Assembly (NCBI RefSeq): GCF_020532605.1
Contig: NZ_JAJATW010000015.1
Coordinates: 1-64,000 of the forward strand
DNA length: 64,000 nt
Reading direction: 5' to 3'
Source of the DNA: Marinomonas algarum
GTDB taxonomy: Bacteria > Pseudomonadota > Gammaproteobacteria > Pseudomonadales > Marinomonadaceae
Shown: one piece after another, positions 18,461 to 26,942 of the stretch
Layout of the letters: the number at the start of each line of letters is the position of its first letter
Position numbering within the stretch: the first letter of the stretch is position 1
The notes under the pieces: generated by a model
What the model saw: the letters and a program-made list of their open reading frames with translations, nothing else
What the model was told of the DNA's origin: nothing
The model's database searches: none
Translations under genes and position numbers: made by a program

Positions 18461-20611
18461 TTAACCTCGACGCCAAGTGTGGTATTTTTCAATCCACGCC
18501 AATACACGCTCTGGCGTATGTGCGCGTTTCCACTCGCCTGCTGCGTATTTATTGGATTCCGCCCACGTTGGATAAGTGTGAATCGTACCCAAGATTTTGT
18601 TTAAACCTAGGCCGTGTTTCATCGCCAGTACAAATTCCGCCAATAATTCACCAGAATGCTCACCCACAATGGTGACACCTAAGATTTTATCTTTACCCGG
18701 CACGGTTAACACTTTCACAAAGCCCTTGTCGGCGCTTTCGGCGATGGCTCGATCAAGGTCATCTAAACCGTAACGCACCATTTCATAGGCAATGCCTTGC
18801 TCTTTGGCTTCTTGCTCGCTCAAGCCTACCCGCGCCACTTCTGGATCAACGAACGTCGCCCAAGGAATCACCCGATAATCTGCACGGAATTTTTTCACGG
18901 TACCAAACAAGGCGTTGACCGCGGCAAACCAGGCTTGGTGCGCCGCCACGTGAGTAAACTGATAAGGCCCCGCCACATCGCCGACGGCAAAGATATTCGG
19001 GAACAAGGTTTCAAGGTAATCATTGGTCACTATGGTGCGTTTGGTTTCCACACCAATGTTTTCCAAGCCATAGCCTTCAAGACGCGCTTGACGGCCCACC
19101 GCACACAATAAAGCATCAAACTCAATCACACTTTCCGCGCCATCTTTTTCAACAATCAGACGCTTCACATCACCGTCTTTTTCACAACGAATGGCATTGT
19201 GAGAGGTTAAAATCGTCACGCCATCGGCGGTCATACTGTCTTGTACCAGAGCCGAGACTTCTGCGTCCTCTCGCACCATAATGCGCTCAGAACGCTCCAC
19301 TTGCGTGACGTTCGAACCCAATCGAGCAAAGCTCTGTGCCAATTCAGAACCAATCGGGCCACCGCCCAATACCACAAGACGTTTTGGCGGCGCATCCAAC
19401 TTGGCAAACTCTTCCCACAGCGTGTCACTGGTGTAATAGCCCACGTCGTTTAAGCCTGGTAAATCCGGCACAAACGGACGTGCACCTGTCGCCAATACGA
19501 TACTGCGCGCGGTAAGACGCTGAGTGCCGCCGTCGTTTAGCTTAATCTCTACCGTCCAAGGGTCGACGATGGTCGCGTAGCCTTGCACCACATCCACACC
19601 CAACTTGGTGTAGCGCTCAACGCTGTCATGAGGCTCAATTTTGCTGATGACCTCATGCACTCGCGCCATGACTTTTTTGAAGGAAAATGTCGGCTCTGCA
19701 CTGTTTAGGCCGTAGCGCTCAGCATGACGCATTTGCTGCGCCACTTTCGCACTCTTGATTAAGGCTTTGCTGGGAATACAACCATAGTTTAAGCAGTCGC
19801 CGCCCATTTTATTGGCTTCCACTAACGTCACCTTGGCTTTGACCGCCGCGGCAATATAAGCGCTCACTAGACCACCGGCACCGCCACCGATCACAATCAG
19901 GTTACGGTCAAAAGTTTTTGGCTTGTTGAAGCCTTTGTAAACGCGACGCGCCTTGATGACATTCAGCAGTTTTTTCGCTAATAAAGGGAATACTCCGAGC
20001 AACACAAAGGAGAAAAGCAAAGACGGCGACAAAATGCCCGACAGGCTCTCAAGTTGCCCAAGTTGCGTACCGGCGTTAACAAATACCAAGGTGCCCGCCA
20101 ACATGCCCAGCTGGCTTGCCCAGTAGAAGGTCACCGCACGAATCGTGGTTAACCCCATCAATAGGTTAATCAAGAAGAAAGGAAACAAGGGCACCAATCG
20201 CAAGGTAAACAGATAAAAAGCGCCTTCTTTTTCCACACCGTCATTGAGGGCTTTTAAACGATCACCAAACCGCTTTTGTACCGTTTCCTGTAACAAGTAA
20301 CGCGCCACTAAAAACGCCAAGGTCGCACCGATGGTGCTGGCAAACGACACAATCAACAAGCCCCAACCTAAGCCAAACAAAGCGCCTGCGGCCAGCGTCA
20401 TAATCGCCGCCCCTGGCAAAGACAACGCTGTGACAATGACGTACAGGAGCAAAAACGCCCCACCCACTAATAAGGGGCTCTCAGCGCGCCAAGCTTCAAA
20501 CTGCGTCAGGCCCGACTTCAACCCTTCTAACGTTAACAACTGGTGCAGATCAAAGTAGAAAAAACCTACTATGAGCGCCGCAATGACGATTAACAAACCC
20601 GACTTTTTCAT
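18461..20611 (-). CDS. TVP38/DedA-like membrane domain fused to a mercuric-reductase-like flavin disulfide oxidoreductase
   Basis: A 716-residue two-domain protein. Residues 1-215 form a TVP38/TMEM64 (SNARE-associated, DedA-like) membrane domain with LSLPGAAIMTLAAGALFG and RLVPLFPFFLINLLMG. Residues 236-700 form a class I pyridine-nucleotide disulfide oxidoreductase: FAD motif GGGAGG (242-247), redox pair GGDCLNYGCIPSK (Cys273, Cys278), ATGARPFVPDLPG, NAD motif GGGPIGSELAQ, FAVGDVAG and C-terminal IHTYPTWAE with the active-site His. Mercury is not implied: MerR/MerT neighbours and the C-terminal vicinal Cys pair are missing. It probably tethers a disulfide or quinone reductase activity to the inner membrane. 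The start was moved from 20638 to the ATG at 20611 behind GGGAG. Confidence 0.87.
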   Translation of the reverse strand: MKKSGLLIVIAALIVGFFYFDLHQLLTLEGLKSGLTQFEAWRAESPLLVGGAFLLLYVIVTALSLPGAAIMTLAAGALFGLGWGLLIVSFASTIGATLAFLVARYLLQETVQKRFGDRLKALNDGVEKEGAFYLFTLRLVPLFPFFLINLLMGLTTIRAVTFYWASQLGMLAGTLVFVNAGTQLGQLESLSGILSPSLLFSFVLLGVFPLLAKKLLNVIKARRVYKGFNKPKTFDRNLIVIGGGAGGLVSAYIAAAVKAKVTLVEANKMGGDCLNYGCIPSKALIKSAKVAQQMRHAERYGLNSAEPTFSFKKVMARVHEVISKIEPHDSVERYTKLGVDVVQGYATIVDPWTVEIKLNDGGTQRLTARSIVLATGARPFVPDLPGLNDVGYYTSDTLWEEFAKLDAPPKRLVVLGGGPIGSELAQSFARLGSNVTQVERSERIMVREDAEVSALVQDSMTADGVTILTSHNAIRCEKDGDVKRLIVEKDGAESVIEFDALLCAVGRQARLEGYGLENIGVETKRTIVTNDYLETLFPNIFAVGDVAGPYQFTHVAAHQAWFAAVNALFGTVKKFRADYRVIPWATFVDPEVARVGLSEQEAKEQGIAYEMVRYGLDDLDRAIAESADKGFVKVLTVPGKDKILGVTIVGEHSGELLAEFVLAMKHGLGLNKILGTIHTYPTWAESNKYAAGEWKRAHTPERVLAWIEKYHTWRRG

Positions 20612-20766
20612 TACTAACACTCCCGCAGAGCTTTTCAACTCAAGACTAATAAACTCATTTATTCACTGTATAAGGGTTAGACTCAACAGAGGCCAAGATT
20701 CTTACACTCATAAAATATTTTTTATTGCTCACCAATAAAGCGCAGATAAAAAGAGAGAGGGCCATA

Positions 20767-21975
20767 TTAAGAAGCGGTCTGAATTCGACCTGACAACACA
20801 CTAAAAGACACGCCGCATACACACACGCACAAGACAAGCACCACTAAGCCAGATAAACCGTATGTGGCAATGGCCGTCGCAAACGCAGGAGGCCCAATCG
20901 TTCCCCCTAGATTGCCAAATTGCGCCAACAAACCATAGCTCTGTGCTTGCTCATTGGGGCTGCGTGCCAAGATTGGAATCATCGCCAGCGACGAGCCAGA
21001 CACCATGCCTAAGCACAACACCACGACGCCAATCGCCATAAAAAATATCCACGCCGTGCCACTCATCACAAACGCACAACTGATGCCTACCGCCACCCCT
21101 GAATACGCCAGCAGGGCAACCCGCTGAGGCTTCATGACATATTGCGCGATGGCGCCTGCCAAGAAGGTTCCACAGGTGCTGACCAGCGGCAGGACAATCA
21201 ACATCCAAGCGGTCAGCGAGGCATTGCCCACCAGACTCGGGACATAGGTCAACACAGAGACCAATGTGAAGGTGTAAAACAGAAATACGCAGCTTGGTAA
21301 CAGGGAACGAGGATTGCGATACACTTGCAGCATTTGCGTCAAAAAGCCTGCCTGAGTGCCGGTGACAGGCAATAAATTCAATACAGGGTGTTTTCTTAAC
21401 ATGAAAAACAGCACGATGCCCATGGTGAAAATCAACAGGCTGTGACCTAAAAACACCGCCTGCAACCCCAAGTTATCCAGTAAACCTTTACCAATCCAAC
21501 CACTCACCGCGAACGCGACACCAAAAAACGTCCCCCATAGACCCATGGTTAAGGATCTGTGCTGGGGAGCACTGAGTTTGGCGATGAGTGTTGGCGCGGT
21601 CACCACCACACCCAACTGAGAAAAACCTTCCAACAGACGGGTTATCAATAAAAAATCAAAAGAGGGCAATCTCGACTGGATCAATGACAAGGTGCCCCCG
21701 AGTAACAAGGCACCCACCAGCACTTTTAAATAACCGACACGGCTGGCGATCATACCGGCAGATACGCCGAAAATGAGCCCCGCCAACCCAACAGCTGACA
21801 ATGCCGCACCGGTGGACGTAGCGCCCATGTCGTAATGGGACAACAGAGTATCGAACGAGATCGAAAACTTAGCAAACTGCATCGCCGCAGACACCCCTGC
21901 GATCCACAGCAGAATCACTTCTAACCACTGGGTTTTAGGCTCAGCAACCGATGAAAAAGACGAAGAACGAGGCAT
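20767..21975 (-). CDS. MFS transporter
   Basis: A 402-residue major facilitator protein with 12 predicted hydrophobic segments. The first half carries the loop 2-3 region MIASRVGYLKVLVG and RLLEGFSQLGVVVTAPTLIA; the second half ends in a 12th helix GLVVLVLCVCVCGVSFSVL that is unusually rich in Val and Cys. The substrate cannot be deduced. It stands alone, 156 bp upstream of the TVP38 fusion on the same strand, and has its own upstream region shared with the divergent toxin-antitoxin pair. Confidence 0.85.
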   Translation of the reverse strand: MPRSSSFSSVAEPKTQWLEVILLWIAGVSAAMQFAKFSISFDTLLSHYDMGATSTGAALSAVGLAGLIFGVSAGMIASRVGYLKVLVGALLLGGTLSLIQSRLPSFDFLLITRLLEGFSQLGVVVTAPTLIAKLSAPQHRSLTMGLWGTFFGVAFAVSGWIGKGLLDNLGLQAVFLGHSLLIFTMGIVLFFMLRKHPVLNLLPVTGTQAGFLTQMLQVYRNPRSLLPSCVFLFYTFTLVSVLTYVPSLVGNASLTAWMLIVLPLVSTCGTFLAGAIAQYVMKPQRVALLAYSGVAVGISCAFVMSGTAWIFFMAIGVVVLCLGMVSGSSLAMIPILARSPNEQAQSYGLLAQFGNLGGTIGPPAFATAIATYGLSGLVVLVLCVCVCGVSFSVLSGRIQTAS

Positions 21976-22169
21976 CAGGCTTCCTTAATACACAAGCCAT
22001 CAACATTATGAAGAGGCGATTAACATTGACCTTACGGACAAAAAATAACCATTCTAAAGCAAACGCCGCTTAACAAAAGCGGCCATTTGCGGAACAAAAA
22101 AAGAAGTTTATGGGAAGACAAAGACGAATGATTTTATCGATTAAATATTAGACAGCCACAACAAGCAAG

Positions 22170-22187
22170 GTTATCATAGATGATAAC
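22170..22187. promoter_or_regulatory. Palindromic operator of the HigBA-type module
   Basis: GTTATCAT-AG-ATGATAAC is a perfect 18-bp inverted repeat ending 17 bp before the toxin ATG. Helix-turn-helix antitoxins of this type dimerise on such palindromes to repress their own operon, so this is very likely the antitoxin binding site. It also overlaps the position of the promoter or ribosome access region. Confidence 0.8.
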
Positions 22188-22204
22188 TTCACAAAGGGAT
22201 ACCT

Positions 22205-22525
22205 ATGGACTGGGAAATAAACTTTTATGAGGGTGTTGAAGATCAAATCCTTAATATGCCGCCTAAGGTTCAGGCACGGATGATTAAACTACTCGAATTA
22301 ATGGAAAAGTATGGCGCCAACTTAGGCCCACCACACACGCAAGCCATGGGTGACGGTCTATTTGAGATAAGAGCCAAGGCCAAGGAAGGGATTGGACGAG
22401 GTTTATTTTGCTACCTCAAAGGCAACCGTATTCATGTATTGCATGTATTTATTAAAAAGTCTCAAAAAACACCAAAAAACGAGCTCAAACTTGCTCGTGA
22501 ACGACAAAAAGAGGTTCAACAATGA
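22205..22525 (+). CDS. HigB/Gp49-like RelE-superfamily toxin
   Basis: A 106-residue small protein of the phage-derived Gp49-like/HigB family: WEINFYEGVEDQILNMP, KLLELMEKYGANLGPP, GLFEIRAKAKEGIGRGLFCY and IHVLHVFIKKSQKTP. The Arg in EIRAK and the KKSQKTP loop are the residues typically used for ribosome-dependent mRNA cleavage by RelE-type toxins. It is the first gene of the pair, overlapping the antitoxin start by 4 bp (ATGA), which is the HigBA order. A perfect palindromic operator lies just upstream. Confidence 0.88.
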   Translation: MDWEINFYEGVEDQILNMPPKVQARMIKLLELMEKYGANLGPPHTQAMGDGLFEIRAKAKEGIGRGLFCYLKGNRIHVLHVFIKKSQKTPKNELKLARERQKEVQQ

Positions 22526-22806
22526 GTCTTCAAGCCCTGAAACAACGAGCTCTCAAAAATCCTGACGTGAAATCTGAATATGAGAAGCTCGAAAACGAAT
22601 TTCACTTCATTGATCAACTGATTGGCATGCGTATTAAAGCTGGCTTGACGCAACAACAAGTAGCAGAAAAAATGCATACTCAAAAAAGTAACATCAGTCG
22701 ATTAGAGAGAGGCAACGCAAACCCTAACTGGTCCACGCTATCAAAATACGCCCAGGCCTGTGGTTTTGAGTTAACGCTTACGGTACAAAGAAGCTCGTCA
22801 ACCTAG
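22522..22806 (+). CDS. HigA-like XRE-family antitoxin
   Basis: A 94-residue antitoxin with a single helix-turn-helix: IGMRIKAGLTQQQVAEKM, then TQKSNISRLERG and NWSTLSKYAQACGFELTLTV. The N-terminal 35 residues are charged and helical and probably wrap the toxin. It should neutralise the upstream toxin and repress the operon through the palindrome at 22170-22187. Translation is coupled to the toxin by an ATGA overlap. Confidence 0.88.
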   Translation: MSLQALKQRALKNPDVKSEYEKLENEFHFIDQLIGMRIKAGLTQQQVAEKMHTQKSNISRLERGNANPNWSTLSKYAQACGFELTLTVQRSSST

Positions 22807-22844
22807 TGCGTTTTTGTGCGCTATAGACCATTTCGATCGCCTTT

Positions 22845-23774
22845 TTACTGCGTTACTGGGTTTAAGTCTGTTCTTCTCAGTTCTTTCATGCGCAATCCAA
22901 TGTTACCGAGTATCAGCATCATGCCACCGATAATTTGATAGCTGGTCAGGCTCATGTCTAAGAAAACCCAGTTGATGACGGCGGCGAAGACGGGAAAGGA
23001 CAGCTCGGCCAACGTGGCCAGTTGCGCAGGAACGGTTTTCAATCCCTGGTAATAAAACCACATGCCGATAAAACCACTGAGTAAGGCCATAACAACAACA
23101 AGACTCAGGTCTACTGAAGTCATGATGGACAAACTGTCTGACTGCGCCAACGCCATGGGCAGAAGCACCAATAATCCAGCGACAAATCGACCGGACATAA
23201 TGGCATTCGCTGGCATATGTTGGTGCGATAAGTATTTACCACACACGGTGGCCGCGCCCCATGCGGTTACGGCAATCAAAGTATAACCATAGCCCTTTAG
23301 CAAGCTCACCGTGTCACTCGAATAGTGCCATTGAGCGTCGCCCAATACACGCAAGTCTGGCCACATCATGACAAAACTGCCCAACAAAATCACGGCAGCC
23401 CACTGAACAAAGTGCCCTTCAATACGCTCTTTTAACAACCAATACGCCAGCAAAATGGCCACAATGGGTTGGAGTTTTTGCAATAAAATCACCACGGTAG
23501 GGTTTAAGTATTGAAAAGCTTCCGTGAAAGCCAAGGTACCCATGGCCGAGCCAATGCCACCGATAAAAAACAAACTTGAAAAGCCGCTAATCGACATATG
23601 GCGATACACATGACGGTAACGCCACAGCATAGGACTGACAAACAACACGAGGGTAAGGTGTTCGATAAGAACGATTTGCAAAGTAGAATAGCCAGCGCCC
23701 AGTAAGGGGTAGCGTATTAAGGTATCAAGCGCCCACGTAAAGCACGCGATCATGATAAAGAATGTTCCTGCCAT
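22845..23774 (-). CDS. ribN: EamA/DMT-family transporter under FMN riboswitch, probable riboflavin importer RibN
   Basis: A 309-residue membrane protein with ten hydrophobic helices in two EamA repeats (repeat 1 ends near KERIEGHFVQWAAVILLGSF; repeat 2 ends near SLTSYQIIGGMMLILGNIGL). EamA proteins transport many metabolites, but an FMN riboswitch lies 120 bp upstream in the same orientation. RibN-type riboflavin importers of Vibrio and rhizobia are exactly EamA proteins under FMN control, so import of riboflavin is the best call. The start was moved to the ATG at 23774, preceded by GGAG; the upstream 26 codons of the open frame lack family character. The symbol rests on family plus riboswitch, not on sequence identity to RibN. 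Confidence 0.82.
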   Translation of the reverse strand: MAGTFFIMIACFTWALDTLIRYPLLGAGYSTLQIVLIEHLTLVLFVSPMLWRYRHVYRHMSISGFSSLFFIGGIGSAMGTLAFTEAFQYLNPTVVILLQKLQPIVAILLAYWLLKERIEGHFVQWAAVILLGSFVMMWPDLRVLGDAQWHYSSDTVSLLKGYGYTLIAVTAWGAATVCGKYLSHQHMPANAIMSGRFVAGLLVLLPMALAQSDSLSIMTSVDLSLVVVMALLSGFIGMWFYYQGLKTVPAQLATLAELSFPVFAAVINWVFLDMSLTSYQIIGGMMLILGNIGLRMKELRRTDLNPVTQ

Positions 23775-23896
23775 CTTGGTTTTCTCCAATGAATAAGATG
23801 CACAGGGGTGATGAGAACGAATAGTACCAAGCACTGCGCTTTCAAAAAGCACACATGAACACCCCCATTGCTAGGCGCGTTAAAAGCTTGGTCGAT

Positions 23897-24064
<168 letters not shown>

Positions 24065-24230
24065 TTCGATTAATGTAAATTTACGTAACTAACTCTAAAC
24101 CCATCCCCTTACTGAGGCAATAATAAATCGACTTTTGAACACCCTAAAAAGTACAAAAATCTGACCGTTTACCCAGTATTAAGCTACACTCTGCAATCAA
24201 TACAAATCTTGACCAGCTAGGATAGATATC

Positions 24231-25133
24231 ATGCAAACCTCTTCTAAGAGTGGTGTTCTTTATGCCCTAACGGCCTTTACTTTATGGGCCATTGCGCCTA
24301 TTTATTTTAAAGAAATGTCGTTTGTGCCCGCTCAAGAAATTCTGGCTCATCGTGTTATCTGGTCGTTTTTATTGGTATTAGCGCTTATTTTCATTCTGCG
24401 CTACAGCAAGGCGCTGGTCACCGTCTTAAAATCCCCTAAAATTTTGGCCGCTATGCTGGTGTCCACTTCCCTGATTGGCTTCAACTGGGGCACCTTTATT
24501 TGGGCGGTGCAAAATAACCAAATGCTCAGCGCCAGTTTGGGTTATTACATTAACCCGCTGATCAGTATTTTATTGGGGGTGATTTTCTTTAAGGAAAAGC
24601 TCGATACCATTCGTAAAGCCGCGGTATTGCTGTGCTTTTGTGCCGTGGTGTTTGAGATCATACAATTTGGTTCGCTCCCTTGGATCGCCTTGGCACTCTC
24701 CATGACCTTCGCCTTTTATGGCCTGATACGTAAGAAAATAGCGGTTGATAGCTTTACCGGCATGGCGATTGAAACGGCCATCATGTTGCCATTTGCCCTG
24801 ATGTATTTGACTCTCAGCCCGTCTCCAACCTCGAATATTTTTGACAACAGCGCCAGCGTTAACTGGTTATTGTTTGCCGCTGGGCCAGTGACCATGGCGC
24901 CACTTATGTGTTTCGCGGCGGCGGCCAACCGGGTCAGCATGGTGACTCTCGGTTTCTTTCAATACATAGGCCCAACGGGGATGTTTTTCTTGGCGGTTTT
25001 TCTTTACGACGAGCCTCTCAGTTCAGAAAAGCTTACTACTTTTGTGTTGATTTGGTCGGCCTTAGCCATACTGATTTTCGACTCGATTCGACGCCTGCGC
25101 AAAGTGCCAGATGCTTACAAAAATAGTCCGTAA
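24231..25133 (+). CDS. rarD: RarD, EamA-family chloramphenicol-sensitive-type transporter
   Basis: A 300-residue ten-helix DMT protein with the RarD subfamily signature: LWAIAPIYFKEM near the N-terminus, EILAHRVIWSFLLV, LIGFNWGTFIWAV, SLGYYINPLISILLGVIFF, and FFQYIGPTGMFFLAVF with YDEPLSSEK in repeat 2. RarD proteins were named for chloramphenicol sensitivity, but the physiological substrate is unknown. The ATG follows TAGGATAGATATC. It is divergent from the FMN riboswitch and ends just before a strong hairpin. Confidence 0.9.
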   Translation: MQTSSKSGVLYALTAFTLWAIAPIYFKEMSFVPAQEILAHRVIWSFLLVLALIFILRYSKALVTVLKSPKILAAMLVSTSLIGFNWGTFIWAVQNNQMLSASLGYYINPLISILLGVIFFKEKLDTIRKAAVLLCFCAVVFEIIQFGSLPWIALALSMTFAFYGLIRKKIAVDSFTGMAIETAIMLPFALMYLTLSPSPTSNIFDNSASVNWLLFAAGPVTMAPLMCFAAAANRVSMVTLGFFQYIGPTGMFFLAVFLYDEPLSSEKLTTFVLIWSALAILIFDSIRRLRKVPDAYKNSP

Positions 25134-25163
25134 AACCCACAAAAAAGAGTTTCTTTTTTGTGC

Positions 25164-25190
25164 AACAGGCCGCACAATCGCGGCCTGTTT
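25164..25190 (+). terminator. GC-rich hairpin after rarD
   Basis: AACAGGCCGC (25164-25173) pairs with GCGGCCTGTT (25180-25189) around a 6-nt loop, ending in only one or two further T. It lies between rarD and the ATP-grasp gene and may act as a weak terminator or attenuator rather than a full stop. Confidence 0.55.
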
Positions 25191-25208
25191 AGCAACTGAT
25201 AACACGCC

Positions 25209-26015
25209 ATGAAAATCATCTCTTTTGACGCCCTAAGAACGCTCCACTTACCTCACGTTCGTTACATAAAACCCGAAGCGATGTACGACCATTTAGAGGA
25301 AATTAAAGCGGCAGATTGGTTACTGTTCCCACAATATTGGCAACTGACAGCCCTCACCTGTGGCCTCAAAAAACGTATTTTTCCCAGTATGGCGTCTTAC
25401 CTAATTGGCCATGACAAAATTGAGATGACACGTACTTTTAACACCGTCGCACATCAACAACACCCGTACACCTTGATCGCAGCCAATACGCCCTATGAAG
25501 CCGAGCGAATTTGGGACGAAATGCACACGCCCTTTGTGGCCAAAATCCCGCGCAGCAGCATGGGCAATGGGGTATTTTTGATCGACACCATTGGCCAATG
25601 GCGTGATTACGTAGAAAAAACCGACGTGCTGTACGCACAAGAATATTTACCAATTGATCGTGATATGCGCGTTATTTGGGTGGGCAATAAAATTGTCAGT
25701 GGCTACTGGCGTTTGCAGTCAGATAATGGCTTTCATAACAACATCAGCCAAGGTGGTCAGGTGGAAGTCGCCTTGATCCCCAAAGAAGCCCAGGATCTCG
25801 TGACCTTCCTCGCCGAATCGTTGGACATCAACCATGCCGGATTCGACATCGCCATGGTCGGCTCTGTGCCTTACGTGATTGAAATCAATCGAATTTTTGG
25901 CAACCAAGGACTGCCCAATATTCAACATGACGTGAATACAGAACTGCTGAATTACTTGAACGAGCAGCACCTGTTATCGACTGCCGATCTCATCGATCAG
26001 CCAAGTGGGTTTTAA
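25209..26015 (+). CDS. RimK-like ATP-grasp domain protein
   Basis: A 268-residue protein with an N-terminal pre-ATP-grasp region (MKIISFDALRTLHLPHVRY) and an ATP-grasp core: FVAKIPRSSMGNGVFLI (nucleotide-binding flexible loop), VLYAQEYLPIDRDMRVIWVG, and the metal-binding VPYVIEINRIFGNQGL with Glu and Asn. Such enzymes join a carboxylate to an amine or thiol through an acyl-phosphate, as RimK adds glutamate to ribosomal protein S6. The partner substrates are unknown. It converges on a small exported protein and the 3' end of the GAK-type operon, which has its own ATP-grasp member; a link is possible but not shown. Confidence 0.8.
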   Translation: MKIISFDALRTLHLPHVRYIKPEAMYDHLEEIKAADWLLFPQYWQLTALTCGLKKRIFPSMASYLIGHDKIEMTRTFNTVAHQQHPYTLIAANTPYEAERIWDEMHTPFVAKIPRSSMGNGVFLIDTIGQWRDYVEKTDVLYAQEYLPIDRDMRVIWVGNKIVSGYWRLQSDNGFHNNISQGGQVEVALIPKEAQDLVTFLAESLDINHAGFDIAMVGSVPYVIEINRIFGNQGLPNIQHDVNTELLNYLNEQHLLSTADLIDQPSGF

Positions 26016-26024
26016 CCGCCCCTA

Positions 26025-26495
26025 TTAGGCTAGAGGACGAGTGCTTATCATGCGCTTAATCGTATCAAGTGCACGACCCAGTGCTTCTGTCGCCTCGGTT
26101 CGAACGGGGTTACGAATCTGACACTGATTGATACTATCCGCGTACTCAGTGAACAGTTTTTGTTCGGTATAGCGCTCATTAAGATGGAGCAAAAAGGTTT
26201 TGCGTTGTCGATCGAAGAGTTTTTGCATCAGCCTCGCTTGGGTTTTATTGCCGCCATACATGTGCACAAGTTTTGGCGTAATCACCTCATCTTGTAAGAA
26301 ACGGCTGTACATAAATAGGCCTTTGTGAACGACAGCAATGTCTTGCGGGTCGTAATTCGGGCTAAACTCAGACAACTTGATGTCAACAAAATCGACCAGC
26401 GCCAAGCAAGAATTCAATTCATTAATAGACGACCCTGCAGAATAAGACACGGACGAGCATAACAAACCAATGATCAATAATAGTCGTTTGTACAT
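26025..26495 (-). CDS. Small exported protein of unknown function
   Basis: A 156-residue protein with a signal peptide (MYKRLLLIIGLLCSSVSYSAG). The mature part is mostly helical and charged and contains two cysteines (in NSCLALVDF and NQCQIRNP) that could form one disulfide linking the ends of a helical bundle. I recognise no family. The ribosome binding site GGAGG lies before the ATG. It is downstream of the amphi-Trp gene on the same strand but separated by 170 bp, so probably separately transcribed. Confidence 0.65.
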   Translation of the reverse strand: MYKRLLLIIGLLCSSVSYSAGSSINELNSCLALVDFVDIKLSEFSPNYDPQDIAVVHKGLFMYSRFLQDEVITPKLVHMYGGNKTQARLMQKLFDRQRKTFLLHLNERYTEQKLFTEYADSINQCQIRNPVRTEATEALGRALDTIKRMISTRPLA

Positions 26496-26667
26496 GGTGA
26501 CCTCCGTGTTTTGCGTTTATGTCGATTCGATACCCTTTTAAAATAGAGCAATGGCGAGAGATTCGTCAATTGCTTGGGGGTCGGTGTTAACATATTAAAA
26601 CAGGAAAAGTTCAGAACGACACAAAAGTGTATCAGTATTTATCTTCTACTGACTGACCGTATAAATA

Positions 26668-26937
26668 CTATGATCGAATGCTCGGCGCCGTTTTATTCAG
26701 GCGTTTAGGGCGTTTTTCCCAACGTACTTTGATGTCAAACTGTTGGCTGTCTTCGTCTTCCGACGCCGTCACTTTTAGTCGCATCAACCCCTTAGGATCT
26801 AACTGAAGCGTCCCTTCTTTTTCATCACTGAACGCCAGCTTACCTTTGCCTAGACCTTTCGAAAGGGCTTTTAACACATCTTGAATATCGTTGGTGTCTA
26901 GTAACGCTTCGTATTTGAATTCGGTTTTTGATTTCAT
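26668..26937 (-). CDS. Amphi-Trp domain protein of the GAK-type system
   Basis: An 89-residue protein: FKYEALLDTNDIQDVLKAL, ALSKGLGKGKLAFSDEK, LDPKGLMRLKVTASE and FDIKVRWEKRPKR, ending with a short basic tail. This matches the amphi-Trp domain (amphipathic strand with a conserved Trp) that co-occurs with ATP-grasp and HPr-kinase-like genes in the GAK system. It has no catalytic residues and is the natural candidate for the substrate or carrier acted on by the kinases and ATP-grasp enzyme (inference). It is the last gene of the operon, 5 bp after the metallophosphatase stop. Confidence 0.85.
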   Translation of the reverse strand: MKSKTEFKYEALLDTNDIQDVLKALSKGLGKGKLAFSDEKEGTLQLDPKGLMRLKVTASEDEDSQQFDIKVRWEKRPKRLNKTAPSIRS

Positions 26938-26942
26938 ACCAT

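Noticed and set aside
18461-20611. Call of true mercuric reductase (merA)
   Set aside because: The redox motif is shared by all class I disulfide reductases; the C-terminal vicinal Cys pair, HMA domain and mer neighbours are absent, and the N-terminus is a TVP38 membrane domain.
26634-26669. AGTATTTAT / ATAAATACT inverted repeat at the end of the amphi-Trp gene as terminator
   Set aside because: It is purely A/T with an 18-nt loop and no T tract, and overlaps the stop codon; too weak to call.
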